Shown: piece after piece, positions 27,190 through 35,658 of the stretch
Layout: each line of letters begins with the position of its first letter
Numbering within the stretch: the first letter of the stretch is position 1
Source: Butyrivibrio fibrisolvens
GTDB lineage: Bacteria; Bacillota; Clostridia; Lachnospirales; Lachnospiraceae
Assembly: GCF_023206215.1 (NCBI RefSeq)
Contig: NZ_CP065800.1
Span: 2,976,001 to 3,040,000, forward strand
DNA: 64,000 nucleotides
Reading direction: 5' to 3'
Program-made: the position numbers and the translations under genes
Notes under the pieces: model-generated
Told to the model about the DNA's origin: nothing
The model's database searches: none
Seen by the model: only the letters and a program-made list of their open reading frames with translations

Positions 27190-30100
27190 TCATCTCTTCA
27201 GATTGGTCAGCTCTTCAAGAAGTGTATCTGATACTGTAATGATACGTGAGTTGGCCTGGAAACCACGCTGTGCTGTGATCATGTTAGTGAACTCATTTGA
27301 AAGGTCTACGTTACTCATTTCCAGAACGCCTGTTGAAATTGAGCCGCCGCCTACTGTGATATCCTGAACTACAGGGTCACCGGAGTTGAGTGTTGCTGTG
27401 TAGAGGTTGTTACCAGCCTTCTCAAGACCTGATGCATTAGCAAATGTTGCAGATGCGATCTGACCTAGAAGAAGTGTCTGACCATTAGAGTATGACGCTG
27501 ATATCTTACCATCCTTGGAGATGGAGATACCTGTCATAGCGCCCATCATACGGCCTGTATTATTGCCTGCAAGATCACCCTTAGAAGCCTGAAGTGTTGA
27601 TGTACCTGATGAGTTATAGTTAGTTGTTGTACTAAGGTCAAGATATACGTCTGTCCAAGGGTTAACCGTATCATCCATATCAGGATTGAAGTTGAGCACG
27701 ATCTTATCAGTTGTGATAGTTGAATATCCTATTCCATTCTCTGTTCCATCTGCCTGTTTGAATGTCGCACCTGTGTATGAACCATTGGCATGATCGTAGT
27801 TGAGTGTCATCTCATTACGGTTGTACTCTGTTGCTATTGTCTTATAAGAATTATCAGTAATAGTAAGATTAGCTTCGCCGTTGGCATCCATCTCTATTGT
27901 GTAAGTATCCAGAGGTTCGCTTGTATCATAATCTGCACTTGATATACCAAAAGCATTCTTAACAAGAGATGAAAGTTCTGTCATATTACCTGAAGTATTA
28001 ACCTCTTCCGAAGTTGTAAGAGATACTGTAACAGTTGTACCTGCTACTGATGCTGAGTAACCGGATCCTGTATCAAGTGTATACTCACTGTCTTCATAGC
28101 TTGTAAGCTGAAGTCCTGAGTTGGATATAACATATGATGACTGTGAATATGATGATTTGGATATATAATTTGCTGCCTTGGTCTTATCAATTCCAAATGC
28201 TGCAAGAATAGCATCAGCATCTGTATTGGCCATGAGATCAGCAAGACTTCCTGTGGAGTTAAGCGTATATGTTGAGATACCGGACTTATCTGTATATACA
28301 GCAGTCTCTTTTCCTACACTTGCTGAAATGTTAGTAGTATCTGTTATGGAATAGGTATCAGTATTAGTTGATGGTGTTGTTTCTTTATATGTGATCGTAA
28401 GAGACATTGCATCGGTTGTCTCATCATATGTGATCTGATATGTAGGATTTTCCACCTTACGGTACTGAGCAAAATCTGCATCTGTCAGACCAAAATATTT
28501 AGCTAACAGCGCCTGCGCTGCATCGTCAACAGTACCGCTTTGATTGATCGTATAAGTAAGAGACGAATCTGCAGCATTTTCAATAGTAATGACAGCCGGA
28601 TTCTGAGTAGTATCTACGCTGCTGAATTTATATGTGCTAGAAAGTGAAGCATCAGCTGTCTTAGTATCTGTTGTATCTACAGGATAAGATACTGTCAGTG
28701 TTCCATCTGATGAAAGCGAATATGTAGCTGTATCAGGATATGCAGCATACTTGGCATCTGTAAGATCTCCATAATATCCGCGTATTGTCTCTGGAAGGTT
28801 CTTGAGATTGCCTTTAACAGGAGTTGTATTCTTGATAGCAGCACCTGATGTCACTACTGCTGTACCGCTTGTAACAACTGCTTCATAGCCGCTTGCTACG
28901 CCAAGAGATGTTGTACTTGGAACTGTAAGTGTAAGTGAATTGCCATCTGTTGTGTGATAGGTTGTGGATGACGAAAGTCCTGTAGGAATCGCATAAGCTG
29001 TTTTTAACGCAGAGGATATACCTGTGTATTTGCCGCCATCAACATCAGATGTAAGAGTACCTGTTGAGGTTGTATAGTTTATAGTTGCTACTGCACCTGA
29101 TACGGATACCTTATAGGATGATGTATTGGTATCATTTACAACGCCCTTCTTGGTTGTAAGAGATGTTGTGCCTGTATGAGAGATTGTCAGATTACCAAGG
29201 TGATCCATTGTATATGTATCATTGTCATAGAAATTCACGTCATCTATTACTATGTTGTACAGGTCATTAAGTACTCCTGCATCATCCAGATCAGAGAGCT
29301 TACCGCTTGTAGGAACTGCTGAGAACATTGTAGTATCTGTAGTATTAACATCACTGTCTGTTATAGCAAAATCTGCTGTTCCCTTAGCTGCGGAATAGTT
29401 ATTTACATAATAGCCTGACTTCAAAACGCCGGGTACCTGATTGGTAACACCTGCCTGATTATCATTACCAAGGTGCACCATAGCAAGCTGCTCTGCTCCT
29501 ACTGATACGCCGTCGCTGTCCATGATATCTGTAAGTGTCATGGTATATGTATTCTCGGCATCATCAACGTCCTTGATAGTGAACTCTGCTGTGTAGAGAT
29601 ATCCAAGATTATCATAGAACTCAAGAGCTATAGTCTTACCTGCAGATGATGTGATATTGGTATCCTTGGCATCGATGTTGCCGCTTACTACTGCCTGAGA
29701 TGTTCCTTCAGGAGGGAATGTACTGGTCTCATCTGATATGATCTGGAGCTTAGTAAGACCGCCATTGGTATTGATAGATGTAACACCTGTATCTTCATCA
29801 GTAACTGCCATCCATCCCATGATATAGTAACCATCTGACTGAGTAGCAAGATTACCATTACCATCTACATAGAATGAACCATCTCTTGTGTATACATTCT
29901 GAGTTCCGTCATTGACGATAAAGAATGCATCACCGGATATCATAAGATCGTATGGATTGTTTGTAGTCTGAGTTGCGCCCTGAGTATCTATCGCTGTTGC
30001 TATAGAAGCTGACTGAGCACCAAGACCTATCTGACGGGCATTGACACCACCGGTTGTTTCGGTTGAGCCTGATGCGTGCTGTGTTGTCTGGTACATAAGA

Positions 30101-30228
30101 TCTGCAAAGCTGATAGACTGTGATTTGAAAGATGTGGTGTTAACATTGGCGATGTTGTTACCAATAACGTCCATCTTGGTCTGATGAGTCTTGAGACCTG
30201 CAACACCTGAATACATTGATCTTAACAT
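27190..30228 (-). CDS. flgE: Flagellar hook protein FlgE, enlarged by a repetitive insert
   Basis: The N-terminus (MLRSMYSGVAGLKTHQTKMD, IGNNIANVNTTSFKSQ) and C-terminus (SNVDLSNEFTNMITAQRGFQ, then the final helix) are standard FlgE D0/D1 parts. Total length is 1012 residues against about 400-450 in many bacteria. Residues about 300-800 form an insert of roughly six degenerate units of about 85 residues. Each has a helix ending in YFGL, AFGI or similar, then Y-x-L/I-x3-5-G-x-L-T/S, then a Ser/Thr-rich beta segment. These would project from the hook surface. Downstream of flgD and the TIGR02530-type gene. Confidence 0.95.
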   Translation of the reverse strand: MLRSMYSGVAGLKTHQTKMDVIGNNIANVNTTSFKSQSISFADLMYQTTQHASGSTETTGGVNARQIGLGAQSASIATAIDTQGATQTTNNPYDLMISGDAFFIVNDGTQNVYTRDGSFYVDGNGNLATQSDGYYIMGWMAVTDEDTGVTSINTNGGLTKLQIISDETSTFPPEGTSQAVVSGNIDAKDTNITSSAGKTIALEFYDNLGYLYTAEFTIKDVDDAENTYTMTLTDIMDSDGVSVGAEQLAMVHLGNDNQAGVTNQVPGVLKSGYYVNNYSAAKGTADFAITDSDVNTTDTTMFSAVPTSGKLSDLDDAGVLNDLYNIVIDDVNFYDNDTYTMDHLGNLTISHTGTTSLTTKKGVVNDTNTSSYKVSVSGAVATINYTTSTGTLTSDVDGGKYTGISSALKTAYAIPTGLSSSTTYHTTDGNSLTLTVPSTTSLGVASGYEAVVTSGTAVVTSGAAIKNTTPVKGNLKNLPETIRGYYGDLTDAKYAAYPDTATYSLSSDGTLTVSYPVDTTDTKTADASLSSTYKFSSVDTTQNPAVITIENAADSSLTYTINQSGTVDDAAQALLAKYFGLTDADFAQYRKVENPTYQITYDETTDAMSLTITYKETTPSTNTDTYSITDTTNISASVGKETAVYTDKSGISTYTLNSTGSLADLMANTDADAILAAFGIDKTKAANYISKSSYSQSSYVISNSGLQLTSYEDSEYTLDTGSGYSASVAGTTVTVSLTTSEEVNTSGNMTELSSLVKNAFGISSADYDTSEPLDTYTIEMDANGEANLTITDNSYKTIATEYNRNEMTLNYDHANGSYTGATFKQADGTENGIGYSTITTDKIVLNFNPDMDDTVNPWTDVYLDLSTTTNYNSSGTSTLQASKGDLAGNNTGRMMGAMTGISISKDGKISASYSNGQTLLLGQIASATFANASGLEKAGNNLYTATLNSGDPVVQDITVGGGSISTGVLEMSNVDLSNEFTNMITAQRGFQANSRIITVSDTLLEELTNLKR

Positions 30229-30320
30229 AGATAAAACCTCCTACTATAGAGCACCGGGAGATAATAATTGCTTTCTACAATAATAACTCTTGGGTACTGG
30301 TAGGAGCAGAATGCTTTAAC

Positions 30321-30352
30321 TTTAAAATCCTTCTGTCAGTCGGGATTTTAAA
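30321..30352. repeat. Hairpin upstream of flgE
   Basis: TTTAAAATCC/GGATTTTAAA arms with a 12-nt loop lie in the 170-bp gap between flgE and the TIGR02530-type gene. The arms share sequence with the hairpin at 25022-25046. Confidence 0.75.
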
Positions 30353-30398
30353 AGACCTCTTTGTAGAAAAAACTTTCTCTTTTTCCTTAAGTCCGGCC

Positions 30399-30812
30399 TT
30401 ATGCTATTACTGCTCCGTCGATATTTGTAAATACTTTGCTATCACTTGAATCTTCCTGATTCATGGCTGTCACCACTGTGTTATTGGGTATGTTGACTAT
30501 AAATGCCAGTGAATCAACAAGTATAAGTGATTCGTTAATTCCTTTCTCTCCTGCCTGTATCTTTCCCTGGTTCAGGCGTTCAAGCTGATCTTTGGATATT
30601 TCGATATTTCTGTCATTGAGCCTTGCCGTAGCATGTTTTGAGAATTTAAGCGGCTCATTTCTTTTGGCCAGTTCCTGGGCTTTGTCAAGAATCGATGAGA
30701 ATGACTCTTGTCCACTGTTTATCTTAGGACTACTATTAACTGTCTTTTCTTTGCCAAGGTACTGCCCCTGAACTTGATCTATGGAAAGAAAGGAGGGATT
30801 AAAACTATTCAT
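30399..30812 (-). CDS. TIGR02530-type flagellar operon protein
   Basis: A 137-residue soluble protein. The centre, EPLKFSKHATARLNDRNIEI followed by SKDQLERLNQG, is the hallmark of the small flagellar operon family (TIGR02530) found between flgD and flgE in Firmicutes and spirochaetes. The function is not established; position suggests a hook assembly role. Length and location fit the family well. Confidence 0.85.
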   Translation of the reverse strand: MNSFNPSFLSIDQVQGQYLGKEKTVNSSPKINSGQESFSSILDKAQELAKRNEPLKFSKHATARLNDRNIEISKDQLERLNQGKIQAGEKGINESLILVDSLAFIVNIPNNTVVTAMNQEDSSDSKVFTNIDGAVIA

Positions 30813-30836
30813 TTGATATCCTTACTCCTTTCTATC

Positions 30837-30875
30837 TTCCGGAGATAATCACTTAGATAGGGCTTATCTCCGGAA
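30837..30875. repeat. Perfect 12-bp inverted repeat between flgD and the TIGR02530-type gene
   Basis: TTCCGGAGATAA and its complement TTATCTCCGGAA flank a 15-nt loop. No adjacent T run on the minus strand. Confidence 0.85.
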
Positions 30876-30962
30876 CGTCCTTTACCTTATCGTGTAGCTT
30901 ATTTAGTAACTTGTTTTGATGACTTTACCGGTAACTTGTCCGGCAATCTGTCAGATGCCATA

Positions 30963-31697
30963 TCAGGTGTCTTCTTTGTCTTCATTATTTAACGATTCTA
31001 CAGGCTGCGAAGTGTTAGTATTCTCTGTCTCTTTAGCTGCCTGATCGATAAGTTCTGCGTACTTAAGCGCATATTGTGATATCTTGGAAAGCTCTGCTGT
31101 CGAGAAGAATTGTGATACATCGCCTGTCATTGCTGTCATTGTTTCATAATTAGCAAGCATTCTCTCAAGTCTGTCCTTGTCAGCATAGAGTGTTACATAA
31201 TCTACGCCGGGAAGCTTATCAAGGTCTTTTCTTACGGACTCTGCAAGCTGAGTGTTGTCAAAATAGGTTCCGTCTACAACTGCTGTAACATCATCAAGCT
31301 TATACTTGTTGCCGTTAACGCTCACATAAGAAGTGCCGCTTTCGTAGGTCACAAAGTCAACCTTACCTTCAACTGTTAATTTGGTCTCGCCAGTCTCTTC
31401 ATCTACCTGAGTGATCTGAACTGTCTTACCAACCATGTCTGCTGCTCTGTTAAGAGCTACCGTATTGGAGAGGTTCTGCATCTGCTCAACCTGTGTGAAC
31501 TGCGCGTACTGTGAGATATACTCGGTGTTGGATGTAGGTTCCAGAGGATCCTGATATTTCATCTGTGCACACAGAAGCTGCATGAACTGTTCTTTATATT
31601 CGCCTAGTTTGGTGGTTGTAGTTGAGTCTTTTTTCTCAGAAGCTGCCTGACCGTTATTTACGATAACTCCATCTTTTACTATTGCATCTACTGCCAT
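30963..31697 (-). CDS. flgD: Flagellar hook capping protein FlgD
   Basis: FlgD caps the growing hook. The 244 residues show the FlgD N-terminal motif YKEQFMQLLCAQMKYQDPLE followed by SNTEYISQYAQFTQVEQM, which is also the export region, and a C-terminal part that contains a beta segment with KVDFVTYESGTSYVSVNG. The tail is longer and acidic. It sits between fliK and the TIGR02530-type gene. Confidence 0.94.
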   Translation of the reverse strand: MAVDAIVKDGVIVNNGQAASEKKDSTTTTKLGEYKEQFMQLLCAQMKYQDPLEPTSNTEYISQYAQFTQVEQMQNLSNTVALNRAADMVGKTVQITQVDEETGETKLTVEGKVDFVTYESGTSYVSVNGNKYKLDDVTAVVDGTYFDNTQLAESVRKDLDKLPGVDYVTLYADKDRLERMLANYETMTAMTGDVSQFFSTAELSKISQYALKYAELIDQAAKETENTNTSQPVESLNNEDKEDT

Positions 31698-31716
31698 TTC
31701 TATTACCTCATTTCTC

Positions 31717-31736
31717 TAGCAGAAATAGATCTGCTA
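31717..31736. repeat. Short hairpin between fliK and flgD
   Basis: TAGCAGA/TCTGCTA with a 6-nt loop in a 73-bp gap; another case of a hairpin in a flagellar intergenic space. Confidence 0.6.
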
Positions 31737-31770
31737 CATGACTTTAATAGTGACTTTGTAATAAGCTTGT

Positions 31771-33258
31771 TTAAGCCATGTAATCAACGGTCTGTCCATT
31801 TGCTGCCATCATTTCGGCTGCCAGCCTTGTCTCTTCGTCGAGCTCCAAGGTATCCTCCTGCAATAGGTCCGGATCTCCAAGGTTGATTCTCCGTATTCTG
31901 CTCTGACGTTTTGTTTCCTGTTCTGAAGCGTTCTGCTGGTTGCCTTGTTCTAAGTTTTGTTCGAATGCATGTGCATCTACTGTAACTTCTACTGCATTTA
32001 CTTTGATGCCCTGCTCGTCAAGCTGTTGTCTTAACTGCATCAGCTGTGTCTGAAGCGCTGCCCCTGCTTCCTGTGTTGATGCTGTAAACTTAGCTGTAAC
32101 TCCGCCACCTTGTGCCTGCTCTACCATGACCTTTACTGTTCCAAGACTTGCGGGATGGAGCTGTATCTCCATTGATGTCATTTCCTCTTTGATGTTCACT
32201 TTCATATGCTCTGTGATCTGGTTTATGATGTCTATCTGACTTGTGGTAGTGCCTTTTGCTGTCTCTTTAGCTCCTGCTGCTTCACTAAATGCACTCTCTA
32301 AGTCTTTTACCATCTGCTGATAAGGATTCATCAAAGGAGTTTTAATTCCTTCATTTTGTGAAAAAAGATTCTTGCCTTCTTCGCTTCGTTCATCGCTCTG
32401 ACTGTCTTTTTTCTCAGAACCCTTATTTACTGTCACCTGTTCATTAGTAGTTACTGCTTTGTCTTCTACTTTGATCTCGATCTTGTCTTCTAAGTCTTTG
32501 GGCTGCTTATCTTTTAGAACTTTGATAAACTCATTTTCCTGTCCTTGCGTTTGTCCTTTTTCTTCTAAGTCTTTGACCGTTTCAAGCATCTTACTTATCT
32601 CTTCGGGCTCTGTCTCGTAATCTGCTGCTATGTCCTCCATCATCTTACGAGCACTTTCAAGCAGGTTTTGAAGTGATGATGATAAGTCTTCATCCATCAG
32701 GACTTCTGCTACATCACCCGTGCCGGTGACTTCCATTACCACTTGTGTCAGATTCTCAGGATTAAAAAGATCTGTAAGTGTCATTCCAAGCTGATTTAGG
32801 ATTTCTAATACTTCTTCATCTGTAACATCAAGTTCATCGGCGATCTGTGAGATAAGTTCTTTACCTGCTTCTTCGACGTCTTGAACTACTTTGTCTATCT
32901 GGTTTTCAAGGTCTGTGGTACTTATGTCTTCATTCCCGTTTATTTGGGTATCCTTGATGTCGATTTCCTTTGATTCATCTTTCTTTATGTCTACTTTTGA
33001 ATCTTTGTTGTCATTATTCAGTTTTACTTTAGGACTCACCTTTTTGGGTGAAGTTCCCTGACCGGTGTTTTGCAGCGTCTTGTCTAATTGGTTAGTCTGA
33101 TCCGAACCTGCTATGTTCGAAAGTCTTGCATCTGTGATAACACTGCCAAAATCATCGCCTTTTGCCTGTTGTACTTTACTTACTACCTTTGTAGCTGCAG
33201 TCGCCACCTGTGGCATCATCGAAAGTATAGAGGCATCGTACACTGTGTTACCCGGCAT
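31771..33258 (-). CDS. fliK: Flagellar hook-length control protein FliK
   Basis: A 495-residue ruler protein. The long N-terminal part is hydrophilic, acidic and low in hydrophobic residues, as expected for an exported ruler. The C-terminal domain has MEIQLHPASLGTVKVMVEQA, a clear FliK signature, followed by QMRQQLDEQGIKVN-like sequence that contacts FlhB. It precedes flgD as usual. In the standard order fliK would directly follow the motE gene; here a separate gene and repeats intervene. Confidence 0.92.
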   Translation of the reverse strand: MPGNTVYDASILSMMPQVATAATKVVSKVQQAKGDDFGSVITDARLSNIAGSDQTNQLDKTLQNTGQGTSPKKVSPKVKLNNDNKDSKVDIKKDESKEIDIKDTQINGNEDISTTDLENQIDKVVQDVEEAGKELISQIADELDVTDEEVLEILNQLGMTLTDLFNPENLTQVVMEVTGTGDVAEVLMDEDLSSSLQNLLESARKMMEDIAADYETEPEEISKMLETVKDLEEKGQTQGQENEFIKVLKDKQPKDLEDKIEIKVEDKAVTTNEQVTVNKGSEKKDSQSDERSEEGKNLFSQNEGIKTPLMNPYQQMVKDLESAFSEAAGAKETAKGTTTSQIDIINQITEHMKVNIKEEMTSMEIQLHPASLGTVKVMVEQAQGGGVTAKFTASTQEAGAALQTQLMQLRQQLDEQGIKVNAVEVTVDAHAFEQNLEQGNQQNASEQETKRQSRIRRINLGDPDLLQEDTLELDEETRLAAEMMAANGQTVDYMA

Positions 33259-33393
33259 GTACGCTCGCTCCTTTCCTGCTACATCTGTGACGTCCTTGTC
33301 CTTGGATTTTGCATTTAGAGAGAGTTTGAATCTGTATGTTTCAAGCTCTTATAAAGACGCGCTTCCCTGCGCATATATTACTTGTCATCACAT

Positions 33394-33401
33394 ATATCGG
33401 A
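33394..33401 (-). promoter_or_regulatory. Possible sigma-D -10 element upstream of fliK
   Basis: TCCGATAT on the minus strand is one mismatch from the B. subtilis sigma-D -10 GCCGATAT, and it lies 136 bp from the fliK start. The matching -35 (TAAA) is not clear. A promoter is needed here if the two upstream terminators are effective, but this one is weakly supported. Confidence 0.3.
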
Positions 33402-33462
33402 GCAAATTGCAAAAGGAATAACCTTTTCTGATAAAAACTTCCTTTTCATAAACATTGTAGTG

Positions 33463-33749
33463 ACTTCCCATTTGAACAGGTCGGCATCTCCAAAGTCTTT
33501 GCCAGGGGTAGGCAGTATATAAATCATTACCACACTGTTAATCGTTTTATAATTCATAGCATGATATCTGGCGATTACCATTCTGGGGTCCAAACTCGCT
33601 TCGCTCAAACAGGTGGACCCCGGGCAGAATGGAAATCTCCATCTATCACGCTCATGAATTTTATAAAACGATTAAAAAGTGTGGTAATGATTTATATACT
33701 ACCTACCCTGTAAAGACTTTGCAGATGCCGACCTGTTCAAATGGCAAGT
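33463..33749. repeat. Long imperfect inverted repeat of about 290 bp
   Basis: A left arm (33463-33592) and right arm (33614-33749) of about 130 bases are near complements over their whole length, for example ATTTGAACAGGTCGGCATCT and GTATATAAATCATTACCACA on both. The loop is about 21 nt. Mismatches are scattered. It has no coding capacity of its own. It may be a MITE-like element or an inverted duplication able to form a very long hairpin. No clear target-site duplication was seen. Confidence 0.9.
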
Positions 33750-33811
33750 TTGAGTGTAGTAACTATAAAAGTTATGCCGGTGATGTGAACTTCAGGGAGG
33801 CATAGTATGAG

Positions 33812-33950
33812 TTCTTGAACGTAAATTACAGAAACACGCATTTACTGCGCGTTTTGTGATTCAGTGAATCGGTTGGCAATAGAGCCTTCGACGAAGTCGA
33901 ACTCAAATGGCTCTATTGCTACATTCTTGAACTTTATGTTCAAGAATGTA
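33812..33950. repeat. Palindromic repeat element, copy 2 (upstream of fliK region)
   Basis: The first 65 bases match copy 1 (20273-20337 on the opposite strand) at 61 of 65 positions. Then comes GCAATAGAGCC/GGCTCTATTGC enclosing TTCGAC-GAA-GTCGAA (33876-33919), and ACATTCTTGAAC/GTTCAAGAATGT (33921-33949). Compared with copy 1, the stems differ yet still pair and the GAA loop is kept, so structure rather than sequence seems conserved. Confidence 0.88.
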
Positions 33951-34001
33951 TAAATTGTTGCCACGCTACAATTGTTTTATATAACAATTTAAATCATAAA
34001 A

Positions 34002-34033
34002 ATAAGGAATAGCCTCAAAGGACTATTCCTTAT
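34002..34033 (-). terminator. Rho-independent terminator after the 422-codon gene
   Basis: On the minus strand ATAAGGAATAG pairs with CTATTCCTTAT, with an inner CCT/AGG pairing, and is followed by TTTTTATG. It lies 86 bp past the 422-codon stop. A weaker hairpin GACGC/GCGTC at 34078-34100 precedes it. Confidence 0.75.
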
Positions 34034-34118
34034 CATGTTGTGTACTTTGAACTTTTACACAAAGCTTGTTTAAAACAGACGCTTCATTAAATCATGCGTC
34101 CAAACCAAAAGATTACTT

Positions 34119-35387
34119 TTAATCCTGCAGCGATGAGATAGAATCTACAAAATCGTTTACCTGATCTTGGAATGAGCTTATCTTTTCTTCAAAAGCTTCC
34201 ACTATGCTTCTAAGGTTCGCTGACTGTGCGATCATCTCTTGAGACATTGACTTTCCAAGGTTCTTAGAAAAGTTCTTTACTGCTCCTGCATATCCTTTTA
34301 ATGTTGCCTCATAACCCGGTATTTTGGCCTTCAATATTCCAAGCTGACCAACCATTTCTGTGATCTTGCCAAAGTCGCTTCTTTGCTTGAAATCGTCCTC
34401 ATCCATGATATCATCAAGCTCATCTTCTGCATCGTCAAGCTCATCTTTGATGTCATCAAGGCGATCTTCAAGTTCATCCAGCATGTCCTCAAGTTCATCG
34501 CACTGCTGCTCGGCTTCTTCATAGAAAGACTCTTCAAGGCTTTCCCAGCACTCTTCGTCAATATCGCCGCCTGAATAAGTGATATTAAAAATATTATTAC
34601 CCTTTTCAGGTTTGGAGCGCTTCCCGGTAAGCTTCTGTTTGATAGCCTGAGTGGAATACCTATCTCCTCCATACTGAGAGATTGACGGCCATCCGTCCTT
34701 GAAGACTAAGTTGTGCCTCTGTGGTCTGTAGTCTTCATACTCATCAGGCTCATCCTTAAGATCAAGATAAGCAGATGGTTCACGGGCTGGAAGTACAGCC
34801 ATAGGAGCCTTGCCGGCCACAAAAGAGAATGTGACAGTTACACTATCCTGAACATCCGGCGTTACAAAAGGAAGTTCATAAAGCTCCCATCCCTTTTGAT
34901 GTAGTAGCGGGTGAATAAAGTTCCTGTTAAGCTTATAGATCCTGCTGTTACCATCGTCACCCATAAAGGTAACTTTGAAAAGGCAGGTCTCATCACCTTT
35001 TTCATTCTCGCCGCCGTTAAGCCAGAATATAAAATGATATTCAGTTAGTGGGGAAAGTGTAAAGTCCTTAGATCTGGCAACCTTCTCGCGATCGTCCCAA
35101 TTACCAAGCATCAAAGCTTCGGTAAGAGTTCCGTCCATCACGCTGGTCATATAGGAGATATCTGCATCGCGGCGAATCCATTCATCGCCATTAAAAGTAA
35201 TATAATTCATGGATTTTTCCTCCGAAATAGTCATATTATCGGACGAAGCATCCAATGCAGACATTCGAATGGTCCCGCTGCCTACATAGCATGCTCGCCC
35301 ATTCTTAACAAGACCCTTTGCCCTCTTAGGGTATGTGGTCCCAATAATGTCTCCGTTTGCATCTGTAACTGTAATGTTTTTTGTCAT
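34119..35387 (-). CDS. Unknown 422-residue protein embedded in the flagellar cluster
   Basis: I cannot name a family. The N-terminus (TVTDANGDIIGTTYPKRAKG, then LVKNGRACYV) is a compact basic motif that I recall recurring at the start of other clostridial proteins (memory, unverified). Residues about 60-220 look like a beta-rich domain with several Trp (WELYELPF, TVTFSFVAG). Then comes a strongly acidic heptad coiled coil (about 290-345, repeats of DELEDxLDD) and a helical tail. No signal peptide or membrane segment. It has its own promoter, structured leader and terminator and interrupts the usual motE-fliK order, so it may be cargo with no flagellar role. Confidence 0.85.
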   Translation of the reverse strand: MTKNITVTDANGDIIGTTYPKRAKGLVKNGRACYVGSGTIRMSALDASSDNMTISEEKSMNYITFNGDEWIRRDADISYMTSVMDGTLTEALMLGNWDDREKVARSKDFTLSPLTEYHFIFWLNGGENEKGDETCLFKVTFMGDDGNSRIYKLNRNFIHPLLHQKGWELYELPFVTPDVQDSVTVTFSFVAGKAPMAVLPAREPSAYLDLKDEPDEYEDYRPQRHNLVFKDGWPSISQYGGDRYSTQAIKQKLTGKRSKPEKGNNIFNITYSGGDIDEECWESLEESFYEEAEQQCDELEDMLDELEDRLDDIKDELDDAEDELDDIMDEDDFKQRSDFGKITEMVGQLGILKAKIPGYEATLKGYAGAVKNFSKNLGKSMSQEMIAQSANLRSIVEAFEEKISSFQDQVNDFVDSISSLQD

Positions 35388-35534
35388 GGGTGTCTTCCCC
35401 TTTTAAAAGATGTTAACTTTAATGTAGATATAGATTTAGCATAAAATCACAGCCCTCGTTTTTTATTATGGGTATCGTCCCCAGACCAGATTTTATCTAC
35501 ATTTTATGCTAGCATCGCCATATATGAATGTCAA
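35388..35534 (-). promoter_or_regulatory. Promoter and structured leader of the 422-codon gene
   Basis: On the minus strand TTGACA (35529-35534), 17 bp, and TAGCAT (35506-35511) preceded by TGC form an extended -10 promoter. The leader of about 110 nt can close GTAGATA with TATCTAC and stack AAAATC with GATTTT inside; the enclosed part has GGG/CCC pairing around ACGATA. Such a layout could be a riboswitch or protein-binding leader. No known riboswitch class was recognised. Confidence 0.5.
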
Positions 35535-35583
35535 CAGTATTCTTATCAATCTCCCCTATACTTTTTATATAAAAAATATACAT

Positions 35584-35620
35584 AAAAACTACTGCACCCG
35601 CTTTCTATGCAGTAGTTTTT
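35584..35620 (-). terminator. Terminator at the end of the flgB-motE transcript (bidirectional)
   Basis: AAAAACTACTGCA and TGCAGTAGTTTTT form a perfect 13-bp stem with an 11-nt loop, with T tracts on both strands. It stands 39 bp after the MotE-like stop, so the first flagellar transcript probably ends here. Confidence 0.8.
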
Positions 35621-35658
35621 TATACAGTAAATTTACATATTTTTATTTACAGACTTCC

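Noticed and set aside
33378..33608. 76-codon frame on the minus strand
   Set aside because: It lies mostly inside one arm of the long inverted repeat, has no good ribosome site and no recognisable features.
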